DNA of 64,000 nt from CBDBBY01 sp965205055 (lineage in GTDB: Bacteria; Pseudomonadota; Alphaproteobacteria; Rhodobacterales; Rhodobacteraceae): NCBI GenBank assembly GCA_965205055.1, contig OZ242030.1, positions 1,364,001 to 1,428,000 of the forward strand. Direction: 5' to 3'. Both the position numbers and the translations under genes were made by a program. This document shows positions 35,633-44,452 of this stretch, in pieces. The notes beneath the pieces are model-generated. The model saw only the letters and a list, made by a program, of their open reading frames with translations. It was not told the origin of the DNA and ran no database searches. Every line of letters begins with the position of its first letter. Within the stretch, counting starts at the first letter, position 1.

Positions 35633-36669
35633 TGCCGGGAAGCCTGCAGAAAGACGCGGTCGCGGTCGTTGTCGTCAGTGCAATCCTGATCTCGGTCATG
35701 CCCTTTGTGATCGGAACCTACACGCTCACGGTACTTGTCATTTATGGAATGCTGGGCCTGAGCCTTGGTCTTGTCTGGGGCTTCGGGGGCATTCTTTGCT
35801 TTGGCCAAGCAGCCTTCTTCGGTCTTGGCGCCTACACCTACGCGGTCGCCGCGATCAATATCGGGGAAAGCACCGTCCCTATGATTCTGGCGATCTTTCT
35901 TCCCTCCGTGTTCGCTGCGCTCTTGGGAGCAATGATGTTCTACGGACGGCTGAATGACGTCTATCTGGGCGTTATCACGCTTGTCGTGACGTTGATCCTG
36001 TTCAAGTTCATCAATTCCACCGCCGGCCCGCAATACATGATCGGAAAGGCGCGCCTGGGAGGATTCAACGGCATTCCCGGCTTCCATACCCTGAACGTCC
36101 CGGGCAATCCCGGCGCATACATCTGGGGCGACAGCTACTTCTATGTCTGCGCCGTTCTGCTGGCGGCCGTGTTTCTGCTCGTGACCGCCTTGCTGCGGTC
36201 AAGCTTCGGCAGGGTCGCGGTCGGCATACGCGAGAACGAAACCCGCATGTCTCTGCTGGGCTACGACGTCCGCGCGCGGAAGACCGCGATGTTCGCCATC
36301 GGCGCGGCCATTGCCGGCTTGGCCGGGGCGCTCTTCGCGAACTGGAGCGAAATCGTTACGCCGAACCTGTTCTCGCTCGGGCAATCCGCCGAGATCATCG
36401 TCTGGTGCATCGTCGGCGGACTGGGCACGCGGCTCGGGCCGGTACTCGGCGCGGCCATCCTCGCTTACCTCAAGTTTCTCCTCGGGCAGCAAGCCGTCAT
36501 CGAAAACACGCTGATAATCGGCCTGATTCTGGTGCTGTTCGTCCTGTTTCTCCCCAAAGGGGTCGTTCCGGCCTTTGCGAGCATGTGGAAAGCAAGCTTC
36601 GGCCGCCGTCCGCTCGGGCGGATTCGCCGGCGGAAGCTCAAGCGCGAACGGGTGCGGCTCGGTGGCTGA
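35632..36669 (+). CDS. ABC transporter permease, LivM/UrtC type
   Basis: This second permease subunit is 345 residues from ATG 35632 (an overlapping GTG at 35629 is also possible). It has the LivM features GFGGILCFGQAAFFGLGAYT, the coupling loop RVAVGIRENETRMSLLGYDV, and VWCIVGGLGTRLGPVLGA. The basic C-terminal tail (GRRPLGRIRRRKLKRERV) is longer than usual. Its 3' end overlaps the GTG start of the first ATPase by eight bases. Confidence 0.9.
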   Translation: MPGSLQKDAVAVVVVSAILISVMPFVIGTYTLTVLVIYGMLGLSLGLVWGFGGILCFGQAAFFGLGAYTYAVAAINIGESTVPMILAIFLPSVFAALLGAMMFYGRLNDVYLGVITLVVTLILFKFINSTAGPQYMIGKARLGGFNGIPGFHTLNVPGNPGAYIWGDSYFYVCAVLLAAVFLLVTALLRSSFGRVAVGIRENETRMSLLGYDVRARKTAMFAIGAAIAGLAGALFANWSEIVTPNLFSLGQSAEIIVWCIVGGLGTRLGPVLGAAILAYLKFLLGQQAVIENTLIIGLILVLFVLFLPKGVVPAFASMWKASFGRRPLGRIRRRKLKRERVRLGG

Positions 36670-37378
36670 AGTTGTTCTCGAAACCCGCGGCCTCACGGTG
36701 CGTTTCGGCGGCGTCGTCGCGACGGAGGATGTGGACTTCAAACTCCATGCGAAAGAACTTCGCTGCTTGATCGGCCCGAACGGCGCCGGGAAGACGACGT
36801 TTTTCAAATGCATCGCCGGCCTGCAGACGCCGACCGAAGGCGAAATATTCATGCGAGGGCATGAGACCACGCATTGGATGCCGCACGAGATCGCTTCGCT
36901 CGGAGTCGGCATCAAGACTCAGACCCCCAATGTCATGGATGCGCTGAGCGTTTTCGAGAACATTTGGCTCGCTGCGCGCCGGTTTCGCGAACTGAAGGAT
37001 GCGAACCGAAAAACGCAGGAGGTGATAGAACGCTTGGCGCTCGGTTCGATCGCCCGAAACGATCTCGGGCGGCTGGCGCATGGCGAGCGGCAGCGCGTCG
37101 AGCTCGGACTTGTCGCGGCCGGGGATCCATGGCTTGTCCTGCTTGACGAGCCGGCCGCCGGAATGAGCGCCGAAGATATCGAGCGGATGACGGCGATCAT
37201 CAATGAAATCAACAAGACGGCTGCAATCGTCATCGTTGAGCACGACATGCAGTTCATCCGATCTGTCGCCCGGACGGTGACGGTGTTTCACCAGGGGGCC
37301 GTGCTGATGGAAGATCATGTCGACCGGGTGATGGCGGACCCTACCGTCCGCAACGTCTATCTTGGAAAGAATGCCTGA
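36662..37378 (+). CDS. ABC transporter ATP-binding protein, LivG/UrtD type
   Basis: This 238-residue ATPase has Walker A GPNGAGKTT near residue 39, a signature variant LAHGERQRVELGLVAAG (LSGG replaced by LAHGE, as is common in LivG/UrtD), Walker B VLLDEPAAGM and the switch VEHDMQFI. The start is GTG 36662 inside the permease 3' end; no ATG occurs before the conserved first strand VVLETRGLTVRFGGV. It pairs with the ATPase-amidase fusion immediately downstream. Confidence 0.9.
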   Translation: MAEVVLETRGLTVRFGGVVATEDVDFKLHAKELRCLIGPNGAGKTTFFKCIAGLQTPTEGEIFMRGHETTHWMPHEIASLGVGIKTQTPNVMDALSVFENIWLAARRFRELKDANRKTQEVIERLALGSIARNDLGRLAHGERQRVELGLVAAGDPWLVLLDEPAAGMSAEDIERMTAIINEINKTAAIVIVEHDMQFIRSVARTVTVFHQGAVLMEDHVDRVMADPTVRNVYLGKNA

Positions 37379-37379
37379 G

Positions 37380-39737
37380 ATGCGCGACGACGCGACGGGC
37401 GGTCTGGAGATCAAGGGATTGTCCGGCGGCTACGGCAGAGTGCCGATCCTTCACGGGATTGAGTTCACGGTCGCCGAAAACGAGGTCGTCGGGATTCTCG
37501 GCCACAACGGCATGGGCAAAACGACCCTGCTGAAAACCATCATGGGGTTCCTGCCCGCCAATTCGGGAACGGTGCGGTTCCATTCGACCGACATCACGCG
37601 CATGTCGCCGTACGAGCGGGCCGGGCTGGGGCTCGGCTATGTCCCCCAAGGGCGCGGCATATTCCCTCAGCTCACCGTTCGCGACAACCTGCGCTTCGCT
37701 TGGCATGAATATGCGGGAGAGTCCGAGCATGACGTCATGGAATCCGTGGTGTCGGAATTCCCGCGTTTGCGGGAGCTTCTGGACCGCGAAGGCGGGGCAC
37801 TCTCTGGCGGAGAGCAGCAGCTGCTGGTCTTGGCGCGGTGCCTCATGGGCGATCCGGATTTCATCCTCCTCGATGAGCCGACCGAGGGAATTCAGCCTTC
37901 GATCATCGAGGAAATCGGGGAAACGCTTCTGGCGCTGCGCAAAAATCGCGGATTGTCCGTTCTCCTTGTTGAACAGAACTTCGACTTCATCGCTGATCTG
38001 TCCGACCGGGTCTTTGTCCTCGAACGAGGACGGATTGCCGGCGAAATGAGCCAAGCCGACCTCGCCGACCAGGCCAGAGTCGATCAATTCCTCGGGTTCG
38101 GCGGCGCCCGCTCGACAAGAAGCCATGCCGCCTCGCGTCCGCCCGCAGCCGACGCCTCTCAACCAGCATTCGAACCGCGGTCGGCAGCGCCGAGCGAGCC
38201 TGCCGCAGCACATATGGTGACGACCATGACCGTAAAGCGCCCGACACTTTCACAAATGCGAGACATGGCCAGCCGATTCGGCATGAACTTGACCGATGAG
38301 GAGCTTCGCGAATACTCCGAGATCATGGAGCCTTACATCCAGGCGTATGATCGTCTGGATGTCGCGCCGGACAATCTGCCCCCGGTGCGCTATCCACGCT
38401 CGCCCGGCCGCTTCCCCGGCTTGTCGGAAAACCCGCTGAACGCCTGGTATGTGAAGACCGATGTGCGCGGCGCGCCGGACGGCCCTCTGAGCGGCAAGCG
38501 CATCGCGCTCAAGGACACTGTCTGCCTGGCCGGGGTCCCGATGATGAACGGCTCCTCGATCATGGAGGGATATACGCCGGAAATCGACGCCACCATCGTG
38601 ACCCGCATCCTTGATGCCGGCGCTATGATCGCGGGCAAGGCCCATTGCGAGAATTTCTGCCTGTCCGGCGGCTCCCATACCGGAGCCAAGGGGCCGATCC
38701 AAAATCCCTGGAAACGCGGCTACATGGCCGGAGGATCATCGGGCGGCTCCGCGGCGCTCGTCGCGGCGGGCGAAGTCGATATGGCCATAGCCGGCGATCA
38801 AGGCGGCTCGATCCGCATTCCGTCGTCCAACTGCGGCGTCTACGGGATGAAGCCCACCCACGGGCTGGTACCCTATACGGGCGTAATGCCGATCGAGCAG
38901 ACCATCGACCATGTCGGGCCGGTGACGGGCAATGTCGCCGACAACGCTCTGCTGCTCGAAACCCTTGCGGGCGAAGACGGGCTCGACCCGCGCCAATACT
39001 GTCCGAAAACCTACCGCTACACCGAGGCGCTGGGTCATGACGCCCAAGGGCTCAATATCGCCATTCTCAGGGAAGGATTCCGCCGCCCGGAAAGCGAGGC
39101 GGATGTTGACCAAAAGGTTCTGGCTGCTGCGGACCGCATTCGCGAGCTCGGCGCCCGCGTCGACGAGATATCGATCCCTGAACACCATCTGGCGGTCGAT
39201 TGCTGGACCGCGGTCGCGGTCGAGGGCCTGCAGGATCTCATGATGCACGGAAATTCCGGCGGCACGAACTGCAAAGGCTTGTTTCTTCCCTCGATGACGG
39301 ATCATATGGCCCAATGGCGGAATCGCGCAGATGAACTGTCCCACTCTCTGAAGGTTTGCATGTTCTTGGGCGAGTTCTTCCAGAAGCAGTACCGCGGCCG
39401 CTTCTACGGAAAGGCGCAGAACCTGATGCGCAAGGTCAACCAGACTTATTCGAATGCGCTGAAGCAGTACGATCTGCTGCTGATGCCGACGGTTCCCATG
39501 AAGGCCCAGAAAATCCCGCCAGCGGATTGCTCCATCAGCCTCTACGTCCGGCGCGCCTTCGAAATGATCGGGAACACGGCGCCCTTCAACGGCGGCTTGC
39601 CTGCCATGAGCGTGCCTTGCGGCCTCAGCGAAGGTCTTCCCATCGGCATGATGCTCGTGGGCTCGAACTACGGGGAACTGAAAATCTACCAAGCCGCCCA
39701 CGCGTTCGAGCGGAGCGGAGACTGGCGGACGATGTGA
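37380..39737 (+). CDS. Fusion of LivF/UrtE-type ABC ATPase with an amidase-signature hydrolase
   Basis: Residues 1-240 are a complete LivF/UrtE ATPase: Walker A GHNGMGKTT (41-49), signature ALSGGEQQLLVLAR (140-153), Walker B FILLDEPTEG, switch VEQNFDF. A Pro/Ala-rich linker spans about 241-280. Residues 285-785 are an amidase-signature enzyme with Lys378 (ALKDT), cis-Ser453 (GGSSGGS) and nucleophile Ser477 (GDQGGSIR), closest to bacterial aliphatic/aryl amidases often linked to nitrile or amide use. All catalytic residues are present. The design would place hydrolysis at the cytoplasmic mouth of the importer. Met279 or Met283 could serve as an internal start for free amidase. ATG 37371 is an alternative start, but 37380 has better ribosome-site spacing. 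Confidence 0.88.
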   Translation: MRDDATGGLEIKGLSGGYGRVPILHGIEFTVAENEVVGILGHNGMGKTTLLKTIMGFLPANSGTVRFHSTDITRMSPYERAGLGLGYVPQGRGIFPQLTVRDNLRFAWHEYAGESEHDVMESVVSEFPRLRELLDREGGALSGGEQQLLVLARCLMGDPDFILLDEPTEGIQPSIIEEIGETLLALRKNRGLSVLLVEQNFDFIADLSDRVFVLERGRIAGEMSQADLADQARVDQFLGFGGARSTRSHAASRPPAADASQPAFEPRSAAPSEPAAAHMVTTMTVKRPTLSQMRDMASRFGMNLTDEELREYSEIMEPYIQAYDRLDVAPDNLPPVRYPRSPGRFPGLSENPLNAWYVKTDVRGAPDGPLSGKRIALKDTVCLAGVPMMNGSSIMEGYTPEIDATIVTRILDAGAMIAGKAHCENFCLSGGSHTGAKGPIQNPWKRGYMAGGSSGGSAALVAAGEVDMAIAGDQGGSIRIPSSNCGVYGMKPTHGLVPYTGVMPIEQTIDHVGPVTGNVADNALLLETLAGEDGLDPRQYCPKTYRYTEALGHDAQGLNIAILREGFRRPESEADVDQKVLAAADRIRELGARVDEISIPEHHLAVDCWTAVAVEGLQDLMMHGNSGGTNCKGLFLPSMTDHMAQWRNRADELSHSLKVCMFLGEFFQKQYRGRFYGKAQNLMRKVNQTYSNALKQYDLLLMPTVPMKAQKIPPADCSISLYVRRAFEMIGNTAPFNGGLPAMSVPCGLSEGLPIGMMLVGSNYGELKIYQAAHAFERSGDWRTM

Positions 39738-39749
39738 GGGAGATTCGCG

Positions 39750-41519
39750 ATGTCGATCCTGACTGAAAGCCTTGCCGGTCGGATTTCCAAGTGGGATTCC
39801 AAGACGGAATCACCCGGCGGGATGATCGCTCCCGAAAACGGATTGTCCTACGTCCGCGGCCCGTCCCGCCCGCCGCTTGCGTACATCACGATTCCGCAAC
39901 TCCTGCGCGAAGCTGCGACGCGCTTCGGTACGCGCGACGCAGTCGTGTTCTGCGAGCAAGGCGCAAGGCTGAGCTACTACGATTTCGACCGCGCGGTTGA
40001 CGAACTGGCATCCGGATTGCTCGCGCTTGGCCTTAACAAGGGCGACAAGGTCGGCATCTGGTCTCCCAACCGGCTCGAATGGGTTCTGACCCAGTTTGCA
40101 ACCGCGCGAGTCGGTCTCATTCTGGTAAACATCAATCCCGCTTACCGGCTTGCCGAATTGGAATACGCGTTGAACAAGGTCGGCTGCAAGGCGCTGATTT
40201 CCGCGAAATCCTTCAAGAGCTCGGACTACGTCGGCATGATCCGCGAACTTGCCCCGGAACTGGAGGATTGCATGCCCGGCCGCCTCCGGGCAGAAAGGCT
40301 TCCGCAACTGCGCGTCGTCGTCGCCATGGATGACGAACCCGGCGCCGGCGCATATTCATTCGACCAGATTCGCAAGCTCGGCGGCCCGGCGCAGTCGCTG
40401 AGATTGGCGGGCATCGACAAAACGCTGAACCCGGACGATGCAATCAACATCCAGTTCACTTCCGGCACGACCGGCATGCCCAAAGGCGCCACTCTTTCAC
40501 ACTACAACATCGTCAACAACGCTCGCTGCGTCACGGACCGCATCAACCTGGTCGAGACCGATCGGCTGGCTATCCCGGTGCCGCTCTACCATTGCTTCGG
40601 CATGGTCATGGGCGTGCTGGGCGCCGTCAGCAAAGGAGCGGCGATGGTTTTTCCCGGCGAGGGATTCGACGCGGACCAAACCTTGGATGCGCTCGCAAAG
40701 GAAAGATGCACCGCAGTCTACGGGGTTCCGACGATGTTCATCGCAATGCTTGAAAAGCTGGACCGGAAGCCTCGCGATCTCTCGAACCTGCGCACCGGCA
40801 TCATGGCGGGCGCCCCCTGCCCCGTAGAAGTGATGCAACGAGTCAATTCGGAGATGAACATGGGCGAAGTCACCATTTGCTACGGCATGACCGAGACGTC
40901 GCCCGTCTCGTTCCAGAGTTTCGTCGACGATCCAACCGACAAGCGCTGCGAGACCGTCGGGCGGGTGCATCCGCATCTGGAAGTGAAAATCATCGGCGAG
41001 GATGGCCAGATCGTTCCGGTCGGACAACAGGGCGAACTCTGCACGCGGGGCTATTCCGTCATGAAGGGCTACTGGGATGGCGGCGAAACAACTACCGAGA
41101 GCATTGTGGATGGCTGGATGCACACCGGCGACTTGGCGGTATTCGATGATGAGGGATATTGCTCGGTTGTCGGTCGAGTTAAAGACATGATCATCCGGGG
41201 CGGGGAAAACATCTATCCGCGCGAAATCGAGGAACACCTGATCCGCCATCCGAAAGTCAGCGATGTGCAGGTCTTCGGCATTCCCGACGAGAAATTCGGA
41301 GAGGCCGTCTGCGCCTGGGCGATCGCGAAGCCCGGCGCCGATCTCGAGGAGAACGAACTGCTCAGTTTTTTGGATGGTCGAATCACGCATTTCAAGATCC
41401 CGCAGCACGTCCGAATCGTCAACGAGCTTCCCATGACGATCTCTGGAAAACCGCAGAAATTCGTCATGCGCGACAAGATGGTTGAGATGCACTCTGCAGA
41501 AGCCGCGGAAACAAAATAA
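39750..41519 (+). CDS. AMP-dependent acyl-CoA synthetase/ligase (FadD-like)
   Basis: This 589-residue adenylate-forming enzyme activates a carboxylic acid to its CoA thioester. The motifs are in order: TSGTTGMPKGATLSH (P-loop), the YGMTETSPVSFQ core, GWMHTGDLAVFDDEGY, GRVKDMIIRGGENIYP, and the C-terminal lysine in GKPQKFVMR. It begins 12 bases after the ATPase-amidase fusion, so it belongs to the same operon. A consistent reading is import of an amide, hydrolysis to acid plus ammonia, then CoA activation of the acid for beta-oxidation-like catabolism. Acid chain length is unknown. Confidence 0.88.
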   Translation: MSILTESLAGRISKWDSKTESPGGMIAPENGLSYVRGPSRPPLAYITIPQLLREAATRFGTRDAVVFCEQGARLSYYDFDRAVDELASGLLALGLNKGDKVGIWSPNRLEWVLTQFATARVGLILVNINPAYRLAELEYALNKVGCKALISAKSFKSSDYVGMIRELAPELEDCMPGRLRAERLPQLRVVVAMDDEPGAGAYSFDQIRKLGGPAQSLRLAGIDKTLNPDDAINIQFTSGTTGMPKGATLSHYNIVNNARCVTDRINLVETDRLAIPVPLYHCFGMVMGVLGAVSKGAAMVFPGEGFDADQTLDALAKERCTAVYGVPTMFIAMLEKLDRKPRDLSNLRTGIMAGAPCPVEVMQRVNSEMNMGEVTICYGMTETSPVSFQSFVDDPTDKRCETVGRVHPHLEVKIIGEDGQIVPVGQQGELCTRGYSVMKGYWDGGETTTESIVDGWMHTGDLAVFDDEGYCSVVGRVKDMIIRGGENIYPREIEEHLIRHPKVSDVQVFGIPDEKFGEAVCAWAIAKPGADLEENELLSFLDGRITHFKIPQHVRIVNELPMTISGKPQKFVMRDKMVEMHSAEAAETK

Positions 41520-41525
41520 AATCAA

Positions 41526-41542
41526 GCCGCGTCTTTCGCGGC
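41526..41542 (+). terminator. Small hairpin after the amide operon
   Basis: GCCGCG-TCTTT-CGCGGC forms a 6-base stem directly after the acyl-CoA synthetase stop. No T-run follows, so it may slow or protect transcripts rather than act as a classic terminator. Confidence 0.3.
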
Positions 41543-41691
41543 ATACACGGAACTTTGGAGATGAGCCCGCCTATCCGCCGGTGATATCGCTGGCGACGAA
41601 TCCCGCGCTGCGGCTGATCGAAACGCGCCTGTCGAAGCTGCGCGACCCGATCTGCGAAGGGCTTGAGCGGATTTTTACGGGTGCGCTTAGC

Positions 41692-42560
41692 CGGAAGTTC
41701 CGTGTGATCTTGAAGCTGCGACGCACATTTTGTCCTTTCACAGCAATGGTTCAAGGCGGATCCTGGTCTATCAATAAGACATGGCTAGCTCGCCTTTCCA
41801 CATCTGCCAGTTTTGCGCAGATGATTCCGCAAGCTGGGTTTGTCACGGAAAAGATACAGCGGCGTTTCGGGCCGGCATCGGAGGACGGTCGCCGAGGAGG
41901 GCTGCACGCGCGGCTCTCTAGCGCGTGGGCTTTGCGAATTCGCGGATTGGCGCAAGTAGTGTACCGATTGTTCCGCAATTTCGATCAGGAATGTCAAGAA
42001 GATTTGGTTTCGGGTTCATGCCCCTCGGTCGAGGCCAAGGGCATGCCCTCGGAACGAATTCGCAACCCCCTGACTGGGGAATTCTGCTTCGGCGCTTTTG
42101 GGGAATTTTAACCCGGCAGTAACAACCTCCTGATCTGCATGCTCGCCTGCCATGTCGAAATGCACATGCGCAAAGCGCTCGCTCCGATGCCGTTCGACGA
42201 CGAGGACGGCCCGGTCCGGGACTCATCCGTTGCGAAAGCCGAGCACTCGCCACAGGCCCGGCGGAAGGCAGCCACGAAGCGCACGCGCTCCGGAAGGACC
42301 GTCCACGATTTCCGGGAACTGCTCTGGCAACTCGGAATACTCACGATGAACCGGATCGAGCCCTCGGGGCCGGGAAAGCCGGGATTCGACGTCCCCTCAT
42401 CGCCGATGCCGATCCAGAATCAGGCGCTGCGGCGGCTGAACGAGAAGATCCCCATGCGGTAGCCTCCTCCCAGCTTAGCGTGTCCAGTCGCCGGACGGCC
42501 GGAATCCAGAAATATGGAGGACGGTCAAACGGTTGTTAACCCCTCCCCACGGAACTTCCG
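41692..42560 (+). mobile_element. Relic of the IS1634-type element (internally deleted)
   Basis: The left end CGGAAGTTCCGTGTGATCTT matches the 5' end of the intact element at 15058. The right end GGAACTTCCG stops at 42560. Between them about 1.1 kb of the transposase is gone. Only the last roughly 107 codons survive (about 42126-42462; RIEPSGPGKPGFDVPSSPMP), joined to some 370 bases of unrelated sequence containing a palindromic repeat at 42017-42045. Flanks CTTAGC and CCTAAC are a decayed target duplication at best. Just left of the insertion, a frame reading ALRLIETRLSKLRDPICEGL may be a coding remnant cut by it. Confidence 0.75.
41997..42046 (+). repeat. Palindromic (REP-like) repeat, copy 1
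   Basis: CATGCCC (42017-42023) and GGGCATG (42039-42045) bracket an inner palindrome CCTCGGTCGAGG. The block is preceded by AGAAGATTTGGTTTCGGGTT. The same arrangement occurs inverted at 44328-44373. Confidence 0.6.
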
Positions 42561-42730
42561 CCTAACCCCAAAAATGGGACGCACCCGGGCTGGGGCAATG
42601 ACAAGGACTTGCCGTTTCTTTGCGGTCATGTAGTACTTGGCGCTGGTTCTGCGTTAGGCTGTGGTGGTTGAAGCGTTCCGCAAAGCTTGTATCGCCTGCA
42701 CGCAGGATTGAAGCGGAAGGACAGCAGAAT

Positions 42731-43921
42731 ATGAACGAGCCCAGAGACGCAAAGTTCAGACCCGGCGCCGGCAAGGCCCCGCCGGAAATGGCCGGACGTG
42801 ATGACGAAATGGCCGTGATAACGGAGGCGCTTGATGATCTGGGAGCGGGTTCGGATCCGGTGGCAAACATCGCGTTGATCGGCCCGCGCGGCAACGGCAA
42901 GACAGTGCTGCTGAAATGGGTGCAGACGCAAGTTGATCGCCGCTACGATAATATTGAGTGGGTTGATCCCAAAGTTGATCAATTCAACTCACATCACGAC
43001 CTTGTTGAAGCGCTCGCGAATCAGGGTTTATTCTCGGCTCTCCAGAGAGACGGGTTTACAGCGACCGTTAATCTATTCGGTTCAGAACTAGCCTTTTCGC
43101 GCCAAGGAGCCGCGAAAAAACTGCTTAGACCTGTATTGGAGAAGAAATGTTCCAGAAACGGCTTGGTTATTTTGATAGACGAGGCGCATACGCTGGATCT
43201 CCACCCAAATATAGCTCGAGCATTCTTCAACGAAGTGCAGGCGCTCAGCAAGCAACCATTGCTGTTGATTCTTGCCGGCACCCCCAACATTTCGGCCCGC
43301 TTGAACAAGATCGAAGCCACATTTTGGGATCGCTTGGACAAAGTCGGCATTGGGCTCCTTGAAGCCGAGGCCGCGCAGAAAGCTCTCCGGATACCCTTGG
43401 AGCGGATGGGCTACGGCATCAAAGCCGACACTTTGGAAAAAGCGACCAACGAGGCGCAGCGCTACCCGTATTTTCTTCAGCTTGTCGGGAGAGAGTTGCA
43501 TCGCGCCGCCGAGTCGGATCCCGGCAAGCTTGGTCGCGGCAACGAAATCGGCGGTCCAATTCTTAAGGAAGCCTTGATGAAATTCCATCTTGCGAGAAAC
43601 AATTACTATTCCACACGATACAAGGAACTTCGGATCCGCGGCATATTGCGCTCGGCCGAAGCTGTTGCGCGACTTTTCGTATCGCGGAAGGGGAATTCAA
43701 TTCCCACGGCAGATATAGAAGCGGCCGTCGACCAAAGCATCGACAAGAAAATAAGAAAGTGGGCAAAGAGCAAAAGTGAGATTGATCCAGCGGCATGGGT
43801 CGAAGAAGAGCTTCGATCTGTTGGCTTCTTCTGGAGTCGCATCGGGCAGGAAGAATTCTGCGAACCCGGAATTCCCAGCTTGATGGATTACACTTTGAAT
43901 CGAGTTGCAAGCGCGAACTGA
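42731..43921 (+). CDS. Orphan AAA+ ATPase (AAA_16/Orc1-Cdc6-like)
   Basis: This 396-residue ATPase has Walker A LIGPRGNGKTVLLKW near residue 45, Walker B GLVILIDEAHTLDLHPNIAR near 145, sensor-1-like LILAGTPNIS and a C-terminal winged-helix-like region ending in SLMDYTLNRV. The fold resembles TniB/Orc/MalT-type AAA proteins used in transposition helpers, defence or signalling. No partner gene survives beside it. Both flanks are IS relics, within 200 bases on the left and 50 on the right. The coding frame is intact. The start ATG 42731 follows AAGGA. Its specific function is unknown. Confidence 0.75.
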   Translation: MNEPRDAKFRPGAGKAPPEMAGRDDEMAVITEALDDLGAGSDPVANIALIGPRGNGKTVLLKWVQTQVDRRYDNIEWVDPKVDQFNSHHDLVEALANQGLFSALQRDGFTATVNLFGSELAFSRQGAAKKLLRPVLEKKCSRNGLVILIDEAHTLDLHPNIARAFFNEVQALSKQPLLLILAGTPNISARLNKIEATFWDRLDKVGIGLLEAEAAQKALRIPLERMGYGIKADTLEKATNEAQRYPYFLQLVGRELHRAAESDPGKLGRGNEIGGPILKEALMKFHLARNNYYSTRYKELRIRGILRSAEAVARLFVSRKGNSIPTADIEAAVDQSIDKKIRKWAKSKSEIDPAAWVEEELRSVGFFWSRIGQEEFCEPGIPSLMDYTLNRVASAN

Positions 43922-43962
43922 ACGTGAATCAAGACGGTTCGATTCTGCGATATTGCAATTTT

Positions 43963-44258
43963 GACTTGGCATCGGTTGTCGGTGCGGGTCCGCTCCCCGT
44001 CAGCCTTGCGGACCGCCTCAATCCTGTCGGCCGTCTCGAGATCCGGCCACCGGTGGAGGTCCTGCAGCCAGCCGATGTCGTGGGAGACCGCCGCGGCGCG
44101 CGTCTCGATGCGCCCGTGTCCGCAGCCGACATGCAGGCAAGAAGGCATTTCCTTCTGTGCCTCGGGATCCTCCGGCCACTCCTTCGCGTCCTTGCGGAGC
44201 GCTCGCTGGTTGGCCTTCCTTCGGGACGCAGTTCCCGCCCTTGCCGATGACCGGCTGC
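43963..44258 (-). pseudogene. ISAs1-family transposase, central/C-terminal fragment with frameshift
   Basis: The minus strand reads QPVIGKGGN in one frame and then, after a shift near 44217, KANQRALRKDAKEWPEDPEA, CGHGRIETRAAAVSHDIGWL, RWPDLETADRIEAVRKADGE. This is the ISAs1 block around K-x-NQ, HGRIETR and W-x-L. It begins where the fragment at 12418-13005 leaves off, but belongs to a separate, degraded copy. The N-terminal two thirds are absent. Confidence 0.75.
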
Positions 44259-44327
44259 GACGCGGCGCGCTGCGTGTGCAGCGCGTCCGCCCTCCGCGGC
44301 CAAATCCGAAATGCGGAAAACCGAACC

Positions 44328-44373
44328 CATGCCCCCGACCTCGACCGAGGGGCACCGAACCCGAAACCAAATC
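44328..44373 (-). repeat. Palindromic (REP-like) repeat, copy 2
   Basis: This is the inverted copy of the block at 41997-42046. It contains CCTCGACCGAGG inside GCCCCCGA-N-GGGGC arms, followed by AACCCGAAACCAAATCTTCT on the plus strand. It lies just left of the second IS1634-type relic. Confidence 0.6.
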
Positions 44374-44401
44374 TTCTGTATCTCGGCTGTGCTATTCTGC
44401 T

Positions 44402-44435
44402 CCCGTCGCCGGCCTTCGCGAGGGCCGGCGACGGG
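44402..44435. repeat. Perfect 13-bp inverted repeat (strong hairpin)
   Basis: CCCGTCGCCGGCC (44402-44414) and GGCCGGCGACGGG (44423-44435) flank an 8-base loop. A short tandem repeat of GACGGGGCGGC follows. No T-run is present. It sits immediately before the truncated transposase fragment. Confidence 0.75.
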
Positions 44436-44452
44436 GCGGCGACGGGGCGGCG

